The notes beneath the pieces are model-generated. The model was given only the letters and a program-made list of their open reading frames with translations, ran no database searches and was not told the DNA's origin. From NCBI GenBank assembly GCA_003313425.1, contig NHZP01000003.1:806001-870000 (forward strand): 64,000 nt of DNA, given 5' to 3'. Made by a program: the position numbers and the translations under genes. Shown here piece after piece: positions 47,633 through 58,844 of the stretch (the first letter of the stretch is position 1; each line of letters starts with the position of its first letter). Origin of the DNA: Pseudopyrenochaeta lycopersici. Lineage: Eukaryota > Ascomycota > Dothideomycetes > Pleosporales > Pseudopyrenochaetaceae.

Positions 47633-49691
47633 ATGTTTGAACTTTTTCTATTGTCAATATTTCTCCAAGGTGTATCTAGTGTCCAGCCGGAGGCGCCTGC
47701 TCCAATAGCTGCACCCTTGCGTGAGCTGCCTTGGGCGCAACTCAACTTCCTACACACAACCGATATCCATGGCTGGTGGGGCGGACACCTTCAAGAGTAA
47801 GTACAATCTTGTCTGATTACCTTTAAAAAGATTATAAGCAGCGACTAGCATAAAGCTAGCCTATGTGTCTTCAGGGCAACCGGTGTTGTCATATGCAGAG
47901 TCCGACCATGCCATCAAAGCAGTTCCCTGTAAGATGAGTATTCGACTCTGTTGTTTATCTTTCATCCATATTGGGCATGCAACATTTCTAATGTGTCATA
48001 GAGCGTCCTTCTCAAGCGACTGGGGCGACTACATCTCTTTCGCCAAACATTTGCACGACAAAGCAGACGCAGATGGATCCGACCTCCTCCTTATCGACAC
48101 TGGAGACCGTGTAGAAGGAAACGCCATATACGACTCTTCTAAACCTCGGGGAAAGTTTACCTACGAAATTGCCAAAGAGCAATCCATCGATCTAATCAGC
48201 TCTGGCAACCACGAACTTTACAAGGCGAACACTGCTGAAGGCGAATTTTTCCACACGGTTCCTGACTTCAAGGGCAACTATCTTGCCTCGAATCTGGATA
48301 TTTATAATCCAAAGAGCGGGAAGCTGGAACCGCTTGCTCAGCGATTCAAGAAATTCACAACTAAGAATCAAGGGATTCGAATTTTAGCGTTCGGATTCAT
48401 ATTCGACTTTACAGGAAATGCAAACAACACCGTCATTCAAAGAGTAGAAGATACAGTTAAAGAAGACTGGTTCAAGGAGGCTTTGAAGGACAAAGATCTC
48501 GACCTAATCATCGTTTTCGGACATGTTGACATCCGTTCTGAAGAGTACAAAGTTCTATTCTCCACAATCCGGTCTGCGCAATGGGATACCCCGATTCAAT
48601 TTTTTGGCGGACACTCGCATATTAGAGACTACAAGGTATTCGACAGCAATTCTGTGGCCCTCGAGAGTGGCCGTTATATGGAAACGCTTGGTTTTATGTC
48701 TATCGACGGTCTCAGCACCGGTGGGACGAAGACACGTGCGCCAGTGTCTCAAAAGTCAAAGATCACTTTCTCCCGACGATATATCGATAACAACCTCTTT
48801 TCCCTATATCACCACAGTGGTAAGGATGCAAAAACCTTCCCAACAGAGCACGGTGAAGGTGTTTCGACAGCAATCGGTGATGCTAGGAAATCGCTTGGTC
48901 TAGGCGAACAGTATGGTTGCGCCCCGCAAGACCTCTGGGTGAGCAGGAGGCCATATCCGCATAACGAGAGCATATTTACTTGGATCGAAGAGCATCTCCT
49001 TCCACAATCGATCGAAAAATCGGATCGTATCAAGAACGGCGGCAAAGCGCTGGTGCTCACGAACACTGGGTCTGTACGCTTCGACATCTTCAAAGGCACA
49101 TTTACGAAGGACACTAAGTTCCTCGTATCCCCATTTACTAGCGCCATCAGGTATATCAAAGATGTACCATACAAGCCCGCTAGTCAGGTGCTGAAGTTAC
49201 TCAACAACGAAGGCCCGATTATGCTGGAGATGATGGAGCACAATGCGTTTCTACAGCCCCCGGATGTTTTCGCATCACGATACCGACCGCAGATGCTATC
49301 CTCCAACAACGACATACTCCCCATACCCCATCAAGCCCAAACACCAATCGTCAGCGATGACGACCCGAAGCTATACCCGGGTTACACAACGCACGACGAC
49401 GCTGGCAATGATGGAGACGATACCGTCCACTCCGAGATCAAATTCTACAACGTGCCAAACTGCATAGAGTCTAAGGTTGGTTTCAAGGCAGATGACGAGC
49501 ACGACCCGGAAACAGTGGATCTCATGTACAACGAGTTCATCGAGAAATGGGTGTTGCTTGCGCTAGAGTACTCGGGACAGAAGTACAGTCAAGAGAATAC
49601 GCAAGCGTTTGCCGATGGGAAGAGTTTCACAGATATTATGACGGACTGGGTGAAAGAGCATTGGAACACGGAGGGAGAATGTCCGCGATGA
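47633..49691 (+). CDS. Secreted or vacuolar calcineurin-like metallophosphatase (5'-nucleotidase-like, YHR202W type)
   Basis: Exons are 47633-47796 and 48002-49691, with a 205-nt intron; the total is 617 aa. The first exon supplies a signal peptide ([16 protein letters not shown]) and the metal-binding motif DIHGWWGGH, with Asp44 and His46. The second continues [17 protein letters not shown], then [24 protein letters not shown] and [10 protein letters not shown], which complete the metallophosphoesterase site. The C-terminal domain ([19 protein letters not shown]) resembles the 5'-nucleotidase C-terminal region. A downstream ORF without the first exon would lack the DxH metal ligands, so the upstream exon is required. 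It probably hydrolyses phosphoesters in the secretory or vacuolar space; the substrate is unknown. Confidence 0.88.
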
Positions 49692-49929
49692 TTTTCTTGA
49701 AGATTGCGTTGGCGTTTCGCAGCTTTACTGGGGTATACGTATGTATGGAGCTAATTTTAGTGTTGCGCATACCAACCTTGCACACTCAGAACTGTAGATC
49801 AACATTCCAATATGCTACAGAATACTAGGTGGACCACTTAACGCCGTGCCATGTGATGCTGCTCATAGATATACACAGGTCTTACAGATCCTTTATTCCT
49901 ACATCCTCCCTTGCCAAATCCTTCCGCTG

Positions 49930-50562
49930 TCATGACTCTGGCGCCTTTTTTGACTCTCGCGCTTCCTGGAATGTCTTGAGCACTGTCTCGTGCTCCAGTA
50001 TACTTTGTCCACCCCCATTCTCCACTCTGATCAAGTTTTCCTTGTAGGGATGTGCCCGCCCCTCAAACGTCTTCAGTCTCGCTAGCCTCTCCTTCCTGAG
50101 TCTGTTTTTAGGCAACATGCCACTGACCGCCTTCCTCAGCACCTCTCCTCCTCCCCACTTCGCTATCATGCGGTCCATACTGAGCTCCTTGAGTGACCCC
50201 GGCCGACTTGTGTGTGTGCGGTACAGTTTCTGGAAGCGTTTCTTGCCGGTGGTGTGCAGGTTAGAGCAATCGATGGCGACAACGTAATCGCCACAGTCGG
50301 TTGAAGGGTCGAAGATGGGTTTGTGTTTGCCCATTAGGGTGAGAGCAATGGACGAGGCAACGCGGCCGAGAGCGCGAGGGTCGCTACCAATATCTACGAG
50401 GTGCCATGAACGCGCGTAAGCGAGGCGCGTCTACACAGACACGTTAGTGATTGTACTCCTTTTCGTGTAGGTATTGCAGCACAAGGCCAACTGTCAAAGT
50501 CTTCGAGATCCGAAGATGCGGAGGTCCGATGGAAATCATACCTTCCCTATGGCCTGAGACAT
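49930..50562 (-). CDS. Mitochondrial large-subunit ribosomal protein uL13m (MRPL23)
   Basis: Exons are 50562-50542 and 50430-49930 (173 aa), with a 111-nt intron. The first exon is only MSQAIGK; the second continues TRLAYARSWHLVDIGSDPRA, which restores the classic uL13m N-terminus. Other family strings are LGRVASSIALTLMGKHKPIF, GDYVVAIDCSNL, KKRFQKLYRTHTSRPG and AVSGMLPKNRLRKERLARLK. The usual yeast protein is 163 aa. No separate cleavable presequence is obvious, as in yeast MRPL23. It is convergent with the metallophosphatase (238 bp apart) and divergent from CCS1 (314 bp between starts). Confidence 0.95.
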
Positions 50563-50876
50563 GATGTGTGAGGGCCAATGGTCGAGCTCCAGTTCCTCGT
50601 AGCTTCTAGCCGGCTTGAAAGGCCTCAAAAGTGGCAGTTGACAATGAAATGAGCGACTGTGGGTAGAACGGCACTAGGTAAGCTGTCGTGAAGTTGATGC
50701 CAAGCCAAGTTGAACAATTTCCAGACGACGGCTGTGATCACGTGCTGGATCTTCGGCATGGATTCTGGCGCGAGCCGACGGATTTCAAAGCCACCAAGAG
50801 GTGGGATGCTCCAAACATTACACAATTTACACCTCCCAAAACACTGATTTCAAAAGTTTTCTATAAGGCCTTCACA
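50563..50876. promoter_or_regulatory. Shared divergent promoter, uL13m and CCS1
   Basis: 314 bp separate the start codons of two genes with mitochondrial or oxidative links. No specific element identified. Confidence 0.45.
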
Positions 50877-51838
50877 ATGACTGTACCAGTATTCGAAACC
50901 ATATTCGCGGTCCCTATGACCTGCGAGTCTTGCGTCAAAGATATCTCCGGCTCGCTCCACCAATTGAGTGGTACGAGCGCTTTTCATGTCTATGCACGTC
51001 ATTCGGCTCCTAACAAAATGCAGGTATCAACAAAGTCACCGCAAATCTCAAAGACCAACTAGTGTCCGTTGAAGGTACTGCTGCGCCTTCGGCGATAGTT
51101 GAGGCTATTCAAGCTACTGGCCGTGATGCTATTCTAAGAGGGTCTGGGAAGTCGAACAGTAAATATAGACCACTTGACCCAAGCGTTTGCAATTATGTTG
51201 ACTTGGATTGTAGGTGCAGCAGTTTGCATTTTGGAATCACATGCTCCTCATGTCGAAAATAAAGTGCGCGGGCTTGTACGCATGGTTGAGGTCGCGCCTA
51301 GCATGACTATCATTGATTTAAGTATAAGAGGGTTATCTCCTGGCACCTACCATGCTACAGTTCGTGAAGCTGGAGACATCTCGGAGGGCCCTGAATCTAC
51401 GGGCGGCATTTGGGAGGCCTTGAAAGCAAAGCAAGAAGGCAAGCTAGGTCGCGGTAATTTTGGAACGGTCAATGTAGGGAAGGACGGTGTTGGCGCTGTC
51501 TTCCTTGACCGACCTATTCAGATCTGGGAGATGATCGGTCGAAGCATAGTAGTTGCGAGACAGCGGGATGGAAAGGTAGGCAGTATTTGCTTCTTACCGA
51601 TTGATCGAAAGTCTAACGTCTTGTAGTTTGACAAGAACGATCCAGACACGCTAGTAGGTGTCATTGCACGAAGTGCTGGAGTGTGGGACAGTAAGTGCTC
51701 CCCGTTCTGCTCCACCTTGCGAAGCGGTATGAGCTATCGCTGATGATGATCCACTTAGATGATAAGACCGTGTGCTCGTGCTCCGGCAAGACAGTTTGGC
51801 AGGAGCGGGAGGAACAGAAGGACCGTGGCATGCTCTGA
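50877..51838 (+). CDS. CCS1: Copper chaperone for Cu/Zn superoxide dismutase (Ccs1)
   Basis: Delivers copper to Sod1 and forms its disulfide. There are five exons: 50877-50970, 51024-51158, 51214-51575, 51627-51690 and 51759-51838 (244 aa; yeast 249). Domain 1 has the Atx1-like copper site MTCESC (Cys16, Cys19). The SOD-like domain 2 runs from [20 protein letters not shown] through [20 protein letters not shown] to [13 protein letters not shown]. Domain 3 carries the essential CSC motif (about residues 224-226) near the end RGML. All four introns are 51-68 nt and phase-consistent. All copper-binding motifs are intact. It is cytosolic, with a possible mitochondrial intermembrane-space pool known from yeast. 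Confidence 0.95.
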
Positions 51839-52810
51839 ACACTATGGCCATGAGGAAATGCCAAGGCAGATAAGGCCATCCAAGAAATATGAAGTGCCAT
51901 TGTGATGCCGCCGTTCGTGTGAAGTGACAACATCAGCACCTTGTAATCTAGGCCGAAACTAAATTTGCGCGAACACGGACTTCGCGAAGCCCTGGTGAGG
52001 TTATGCATTCATGCCTGGAAACCCAAGGCGACGGGAATGAGTGGCTAGGAACAGAATGTGTCACGTGGCTGTCTCAGTCGGAAGATTGCCATGTAACAGA
52101 CCTCAAACGCATCACTCCATCATCGTAAGGGGCACGACTCTGATGGCTGCCGTGTAGTTGTGCTGCCATCGCTCGCTGCGAAAAAAGGCCGAGATGCGTG
52201 AGAAGCGCTTCGAAAGTCTGTTGGTTTATTGTGATATCGGATGGCGGTGGTGTCATGCTGGAATAGGTTGGGTTGAAGTTGTCTTGGAAGCTCGAAGCGC
52301 CGTGGATGTCGGGACTCACGATGCAGGGGGCCAATCATGTTGAAAGGCGCGGTGCCAGCCAAGGCTTGTCCTCAGACGCGCTGGATCTCAGATTTGGTCT
52401 CCCCACCTGTGCGCCCTCCTGCAACCGCCCGCCAAATTCCCACCGTGTCCCTGTCTCTTTTGAGTGCTGCCCTCGAAACCTTTTCCTCCGTCGTCCGGTT
52501 TCCCAGCTTGTGCCTTAATTCTTACCCTCTGTACGATCGTTTCTACCTGCGCACTACCACGCCACCTCCAACCTACCTGGACATCATAGCGGAAGCGCAC
52601 TACTCTCCGCATACTAATACTCGACATCGCGCAAACTCGGCAGCCCCGGCGGCTACGCTCTAATTTCGCGGAAGTGACGAGGAGGACATCCAGCTGGCAG
52701 CGCGCAAGACGGAACACTAGCCCTCCCTCGACCGAGGAGCGGCAGAAAAGACAATTCGGTCGAGGCTTGACGACACCATACTGCCGGGTAACAAGTGAAG
52801 ATCACTCGTC
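51839..52810. other. Intergenic upstream of noxR
   Basis: 972 bp. A minus-strand ORF at 52074-52334 contains a fairly protein-like stretch (DITINQQTFEALLTHLGLFS) but has no ATG at its 5' end and no recognised domain. It could be the last exon of a small divergent gene, at low confidence. The rest is presumably the noxR promoter and 5' UTR. Confidence 0.4.
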
Positions 52811-54603
52811 ATGTCTCTGAAGCAGGTGCGCAACTTCTACAACTACAGTGCTCTTTCCGAGGCAATCGCTAATGGCGGGGTAGGAAATCGAAACCTGGGT
52901 GGCAGCCCTCGCCAGCTACGATAACAATGAGTTCGACGAGGCATTGAAAACATTTGATGGAATTGCCGATACATCAAAGATCCTGTTTAACTGCGGCGTC
53001 ATCCATGCGACTCTTGGTGAACATGAGAAAGCGGTAAGTCAAGGACAAGAAAGTCCGGATGTGAAGGGAACGACGTGCTGACAGCTACGCAGGTAGATTG
53101 CTACCAGCGCGCTGTGCGTCTGGACCAGTATCTCGCCGTCGCCTACTTCCAGCAGGGTGTGTCCAACTTTTTGATGGGTGACTTCGAGGAAGCGCTTGCC
53201 AACTTCAACGACACCCTTCTCTATCTGCGTGGCAACAACAACATCGATTACGAGCAATTAGGTCTAAAGTTCAAACTGTATTCATGCGAGGTCCTCTTTA
53301 ATCGCGGTCTTTGCTACATCTACCTACAGCAGAGAGACGCTGGTTTGCAGGATCTCTCATTCGCCGCAAAGGAGAAAGTAGTCCCGGACCATGACGTGAT
53401 TGATGAGGCCATTCGCGAGGAAGCAGAGGTATGATATTGGGTCAGCTCATAGGGGAATCTCACTCTGACTTTCTATAGGGCTACACTGTCTTCTCCATTC
53501 CAGTCGGCATCGTCTACCGTCCTAATGAAGCTAAAGTCAAGAACCTGAAGACCAAGGACTACCTTGGAAAAGCTCGCCTGGTCGCTGCATCAGACCGAGC
53601 CAACGCCTTTACTGGATTCGCTGGTGCCGAGATTAAGAGAGGCGGTCAGCAGGCCAAGGACGACAGACCAGAAGAGAAGCTTTCATTCGCCGCCACAAAT
53701 CTAGTGAAGCCGGAGCTCCAGAGCAGAGCCCGCCAACAGTCAGAGCCGCCAATGAACCGCAATATGTTCCCTCCCACCCCACCACCGGAGTCAGATCGCA
53801 GATCGGGCGGCAGTGGTGGTAATGGCGATGGTCAAATGACCCGTGCTCAGTCTGTTCGCGGTGGCGGACCGAAGCCGCAGCCGCTGAATCTCGGGAGAGC
53901 TGCCTTTGATCAGCAGAGTGGTAATGAGCCCCGTCGCCAGCCCACCCAGCGCTCTGCTTCTGAGCGCCCTCCGCCAAGTCGCTCCGAGTCAACGCGTAAT
54001 CAGCAACGCAATTATAAACCACGTCGCCGTGGATCAGACGATGATATAATTGATGATTACTACGACAACGATGATGGCTACCAGCCCTCCCGTGGAAGTA
54101 GGGGCGCATATACCCGCTCCAAGCAAGGACGGCGACCAGCGTACATTGAGGAAGAAGATGAAGACGACTATGACGGCAGCGACCTAGACGATGCCGAGTT
54201 CGAAATGATGTCTCGCTCTAAGTCTCGAAGACGGTCGCCAGCACGCTCCACCAGATCTGGTGGCAGCAACCGCGCCGTGGGTAGCAAAATCAGGGTGAAG
54301 GTCCATGGTGTTGACACACGATATGTTTTCATCACCCAGGACCAGACAATACGCGAGTTCTGGCAGTCTATCCGTGAGAAGTTTGGTGTAAGAAACAACT
54401 TCAAGGTCGAGATCAAGGATGATGGTGATATGATTACAATGGCGGATCAAGACGATCTCGACATGGCTATCCAGACCGCGAAGGGCATTGCGAGGAAGGA
54501 AGGCAGCGACATGGCGAAGATGGAGGTAAGTTTCTTTCTACACAAATATATTGCTCTGAACAGTATACTAACGCTCTCTCAGGTGTGGCTTCGAGAAGTA
54601 TAG
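52811..54603 (+). CDS. noxR: NADPH oxidase regulator NoxR (p67phox-like)
   Basis: Activates fungal NADPH oxidases together with Rac. There are five exons: 52811-52825, 52884-53033, 53093-53428, 53479-54525 and 54583-54603 (522 aa). The first exon encodes only MSLKQ, followed by EIETWVAALASYDNNEFDEA, the standard NoxR opening. Four TPR-like helices span to about residue 120 (ILFNCGVIHATLGEHEKA, YLAVAYFQQGVSNFLMGDF). A p67phox activation-like segment follows (GYTVFSIPVGIVYRPNE). The middle has a proline motif (MFPPTPPPE) and a long Arg/Ser/Asp-rich disordered linker. A PB1 domain at about residues 436-501 (KIRVKVHGVDTRYVFITQDQ ... FKVEIKDDGDMITM) probably binds Cdc24. The last exon adds VWLREV. 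The protein is complete; it links hyphal polarity, sexual development and ROS. Confidence 0.95.
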
Positions 54604-57063
54604 ACTAGAGATACCCCAGCATTACGCATTGTTACGATATCACCATAAAACCTTTTGGATATTTGGTCACTCCTCTTGTTTTGGGCGTGCGAGCATATTT
54701 TGCGCTATCAGGCTGCTTGTTGCTTCTGCGACGTATGCTGTAATGTTAGCGATCATACTATTCGCGTATATCTATCTTTCACAGCCGGACTGTTGATCCG
54801 CATTAGACTTTGACCCCGATAGTGGTCGTTTTGTCGGCTTGCATGTACGAATGGAGTAATCTACGACCCTCATCACCATTGCAAGCATGTGCTCGTGACC
54901 TGATTGCATCCTAAAGATAGCACAATTTCAATATTTGCTCCGCCTGTGCCGTACGTTAGTACGTGATACGGCTGTAAAGCCTTGCCTTAGTTTATCAGTG
55001 ATCACAGCAACTAGAATAGGTACTTTCGAGGCGTGGGAGTACCTGTGGGGCGTGAGCTCGCGTGGACGCCACCAGCGCTTCTGTCACTCTCATACCACAA
55101 TTAACGCAACTGTGCCGCACCGACACCGCAATTCATCGGCACCAACGGACGTACCTACTCAACTCCAATCTATGCGGGTTCCCCCCAAACAGTCCAAGGC
55201 AGGAACCCGGTGAATTCGGGCGGCACTGCGCGCTGCCGTAGGCTGCAGGAAACATGCATGCGATACTTGTCACCACGCGAGCATCAGACCATATTGTTTT
55301 GATACAAGACGGATAAATGCCATGTTTGACATTCCACAAGTTAGTTAGTCTGCACTTCTAAACGAGGCTGAACATGACATCGCGGATCCGAGACTTCTGA
55401 CGTGGGCTTGGGCTTGCGCGTGCGGCAGCAAGTGTTCCAGTATTTCGGAGAGTGGACCAGGGTGGGAATCGGGGGGAAAGACCGGGACGATCCGTCAGTA
55501 GACCAAGCATTCTGTCACTGCAAGAACACGTCGGTGATGGGTCTTGGGTGTTCCAGCAGAGAGGTTTCGAACAGGGTAGGCGAGGTCGGAAGGTGCCGGT
55601 GGAGGCAGTTCGCGTTTCAAGGTGAGGATGATAACAGGGCTTGGTGGTGACGTGATGCATCTGAGATATATGAAAATGTGTACAAAAGCAACGAGAAAAA
55701 TCAGTGGTGAGACGTGTCAGGGACATGAAGGAGAGAATTCGATGTATGTGCAGAAGCGATATTGTATACACATATGTTACAGATTCACCAGGTTGCGCTG
55801 GAGTGGTATCCAACCTGGAAGTACCGAATCCGCGATACGGCCCCTGCCTGAACGCCGTTTCCCATGCTGGTCAATTACGACGACCCTATTCTTATACATG
55901 TTCTGAATCATGTCATGAGCAGATCGTGCTGCTCGTCCTACATCTTTATCATCCCTTCTCATAGTTCGGTCTCCAATCGCAATGCCTGGATGACTTTACG
56001 CGGGAAGCAGAATCTCGGCCCAGCTGCTGTGCAAAAATGCGACGCCGATCTGAATAACAGTTTGTCAGTCTCCATTCAACGATTCTGATATATCAAGCTT
56101 AGAAAGGTGTGCCCCTCTCATTGCTGTCCTCGTCCGCTTTCCATCTCAAGGGCGGCTTACAGCAAATAAGCCAACAGCGGAGACAACACTCCTGTTTTCT
56201 GCACTCGTGAATGCCCGGAGAGTCGTTTGCGCGAAGTTGGGCTCGGCAATTGTGCGGCCACCCTTTCCGTGGATCTGCTTGGGAGGCATTGTCGCTCGTA
56301 TGGTAGTATTGGGAGACTGCGCAATCCGTAAGTTCGTGTGACGTGATGTAGTTCAGCCCTAGGTGCGTACTGGGTTGATGGAGGGTAATTTGCGACTGGA
56401 AGGTGGTCTGACGTTGATGCGCGATTGATGATGGAGCTTGAGAAACTTTTGGAGGGTCGAGCGTCACGAGCTGCAAATGATTATGTAAGGTTACTATATA
56501 CCCACCAAATTCAATACGTAGTAACTTGATGTTAAGCTTAACCTGACGAAGCAAATTAATTCTAGGTAATATATGGTATTTGCCACATTTTAGGAGCTTA
56601 AAATCCCGAGATGAGAAGTCAGACACTCAAAATGAGTCCAAATATGTATATCAGCAAGGAGCATTCGAATGCGCTTTCACGAAAGACATGGCTTAAGTAA
56701 TGAGCATAATTGCAGAAAACGACAAGGAACAAGGATGTCCAGAAGCTTTTATGGGCTCGCTTTTCACTCTGGCTTGTTTTCTTATTGATTTAGGCAGGGT
56801 GGTTCTGGGTTGGAAAGTCCTTAAGTTTGAAGAGCACAAAAGTATTAAATGCAATGAGTAGCTGAGCCAACTCAAGATCTACTCGTAATGTATGTTTCTA
56901 CTCTCACTCATCCCCTATCCAGTGCCAAATGCAAAGTGGTATAATATTCTACTCTCAATGTACAATCGTCCCCTGGTGATGTCGCTGAACGCCAATGTGA
57001 TATACAAGAAGTCAATTCGTCAAGTCGTTATATCGAACTGGAGGGATGGTGAACAGAGCATCC
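54604..57063. other. Gene-poor 2.5-kb interval between convergent genes
   Basis: No conserved gene recognised between noxR and the uricase gene. A minus-strand stretch around 55777-56090 has two overlapping protein-like frames (for example DVGRAARSAHDMIQNMYKNR), too short and uncertain to call. Confidence 0.45.
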
Positions 57064-58069
57064 CTACAACTTGGACTTGGCGCCCTTGCGGGTGACAGTG
57101 CACTGGATGAGACCGTTGGGGTCACTTTGAGGAGCGAGAACGGTGGCATCCTTGCCGAGGTTCTGAATGCCCTTGTGCCATGAAAGATCTGCCGGCGGTG
57201 TCAGCTAAGAATCCTGCAGTATAAGACATGAATACTACTTACCAATCTCGAAGTAGTGCTTGTTGGGAAGTGCATAATCGACAGCCTCGATCTGAGGAAC
57301 AGCGGCAAGAATTAGATCACACATTTTGTACATTGTAGCCTGAACACTAGCGCTGTCATCCTCAGCGAAGACCTTCATGGTGATGTCCCGAGCAGCCTTC
57401 CACGAGGCATTGAAGTCCACAGCTTTGACCTCAGATAGGTCTTTGAACAGCTTCCACTGCCAGCCGGCCTCGATCTCGGTGCTGAGGATGCGGTCCCAGG
57501 TCTCAGGCAACTTGGTAAACTCGTCGCGATGAAAGCCATGGAAGGCAGATCCAGTACTCTTCAGCACCAAGAGCTTCTCAATCTTGGAGCGAATGGAGTG
57601 GCCCTGGCCCTCCCGTGTGACAGACTCGATAACACGGGTCTCCTCACCATCGCGGTAGAAGGAGTGTGGGTGGGGCTTGCCGTCAATGCTCATGCGAGTC
57701 CATCGGTGCTGGATAATCTTTACATGTGCGGCGTGGATATGGGGATACGTCGAGACAAAGTGGTCGCCGATGATAGCCGCAAACTGCTCGGGCGGGTCGA
57801 TGGGATGCTGCTTTGCGAGGATGTAGGTGGTCTGCTTTTGGGTATCGGTTGCAACGACGACTGAGTTGTCGGCTTTGGTGTAGCTATGAATGCTTAGCAC
57901 ATATGGCGTGATCTGGGGGTAGAGCGTCATACGAGGTCTCAATGTCGCCCTCGAGCAGGATGCGGACGGTTTGCTCGACAATGGTGTGAACACCAGTCTT
58001 GGGGTCCTTATCAACTTTGTAAATGCGGACGTTGTCCTTGCCGTAGCGGGCGTAGCTAAGCTGAGACAT
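57064..58069 (-). CDS. Urate oxidase (uricase), peroxisomal
   Basis: Oxidises urate to 5-hydroxyisourate in purine catabolism. Exons are 58069-57933, 57883-57243 and 57188-57064 (300 aa; usual fungal length 301-302). The catalytic Lys lies in YGKDNVR (Lys11), the Thr in VVATDTQK (Thr58), and the His in LPNKHYFEI near residue 257. Conserved strings GSAFHGFHRDEFTKL and VQATMYKMCDLILAAVPQIE are intact. The last residues, AKSKL, end in SKL, a type-1 peroxisomal targeting signal. Introns are 49 and 54 nt. In other fungi uricase is induced by uric acid and repressed by nitrogen; I did not identify specific GATA sites. It is divergent from the Rictor gene. Confidence 0.96.
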
Positions 58070-58844
58070 AGTGATTGAAGGACAGCGTGCTTGATGTGAG
58101 GCTTGGGAGAAGGAAGCAGTGAGCACTCAGCAGTAGAGATCAATTGAAGAGTGTGTCTGCGATTTCAAGAAGGATGGAGATGATAGTTATAGTGAGCTTA
58201 TCAGCACAAAACGCCCTAACTGCAACAAGATTGCTTTTCACGACCGCAGACCCAAAGAGCTCGAAGCCGTTGGCGAGGATGGCGGCCGGAACGCGTTGGG
58301 ATAGGCCAGCGGCGACCTCCGACAGACGAGCGACAGTATAGCTCCAGATAAACGGCATACAGCGATCAGGCACGTGACGGCGACAGGGCAGCTCCACCGC
58401 GGGCTCCAGCGAGACGCAAAAAACCATCGGAGCTTGGAGCTTCGGCGCGTTGGAAGGTCCGCAATGTCAGGCCAGTATGGTGAGGCTCGAGGTCCAAGAT
58501 GCCGATTATGCACAAGGCCATGCCGCCCGGCCTGGGTTGTGGAGATGGATGCACGGACTCGTTCCAACATGTGCAGCGCTGGAGGTGCTGCCCGCGATGC
58601 TGTTGGCCTCCAATTCAACGAACGTATCCACTGTCATTACTCGCACACGCACTCCCTAGCCTCATTTGACGCGGCCACAGCTGCTCTGTACCAGCGTCCA
58701 CAGCCACAATCCCAGCTCCTGGCCTGGTCGCGCACTCGCAAGCAAGCTGCACTTCACCCCGCGACAGCTCATGAGGCAAGAGGACGGCGCTGCCATAGTA
58801 CCGAAATGCGATGCGGCTCGCGAGCCTACGGTTAAGGCACGCTC
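58070..58844. other. Divergent promoter region between uricase and Rictor
   Basis: 775 bp. Overlapping plus-strand ORFs (such as 58374-58835, 153 codons) run into the Rictor start but have no domain and are probably shadows or upstream ORFs. Confidence 0.45.

Noticed and set aside
47865..48001. In-frame upstream start for the metallophosphatase
   Set aside because: Starting here gives a protein without signal peptide and without the DxH metal ligands; the 47633 exon supplies both and splices in phase.
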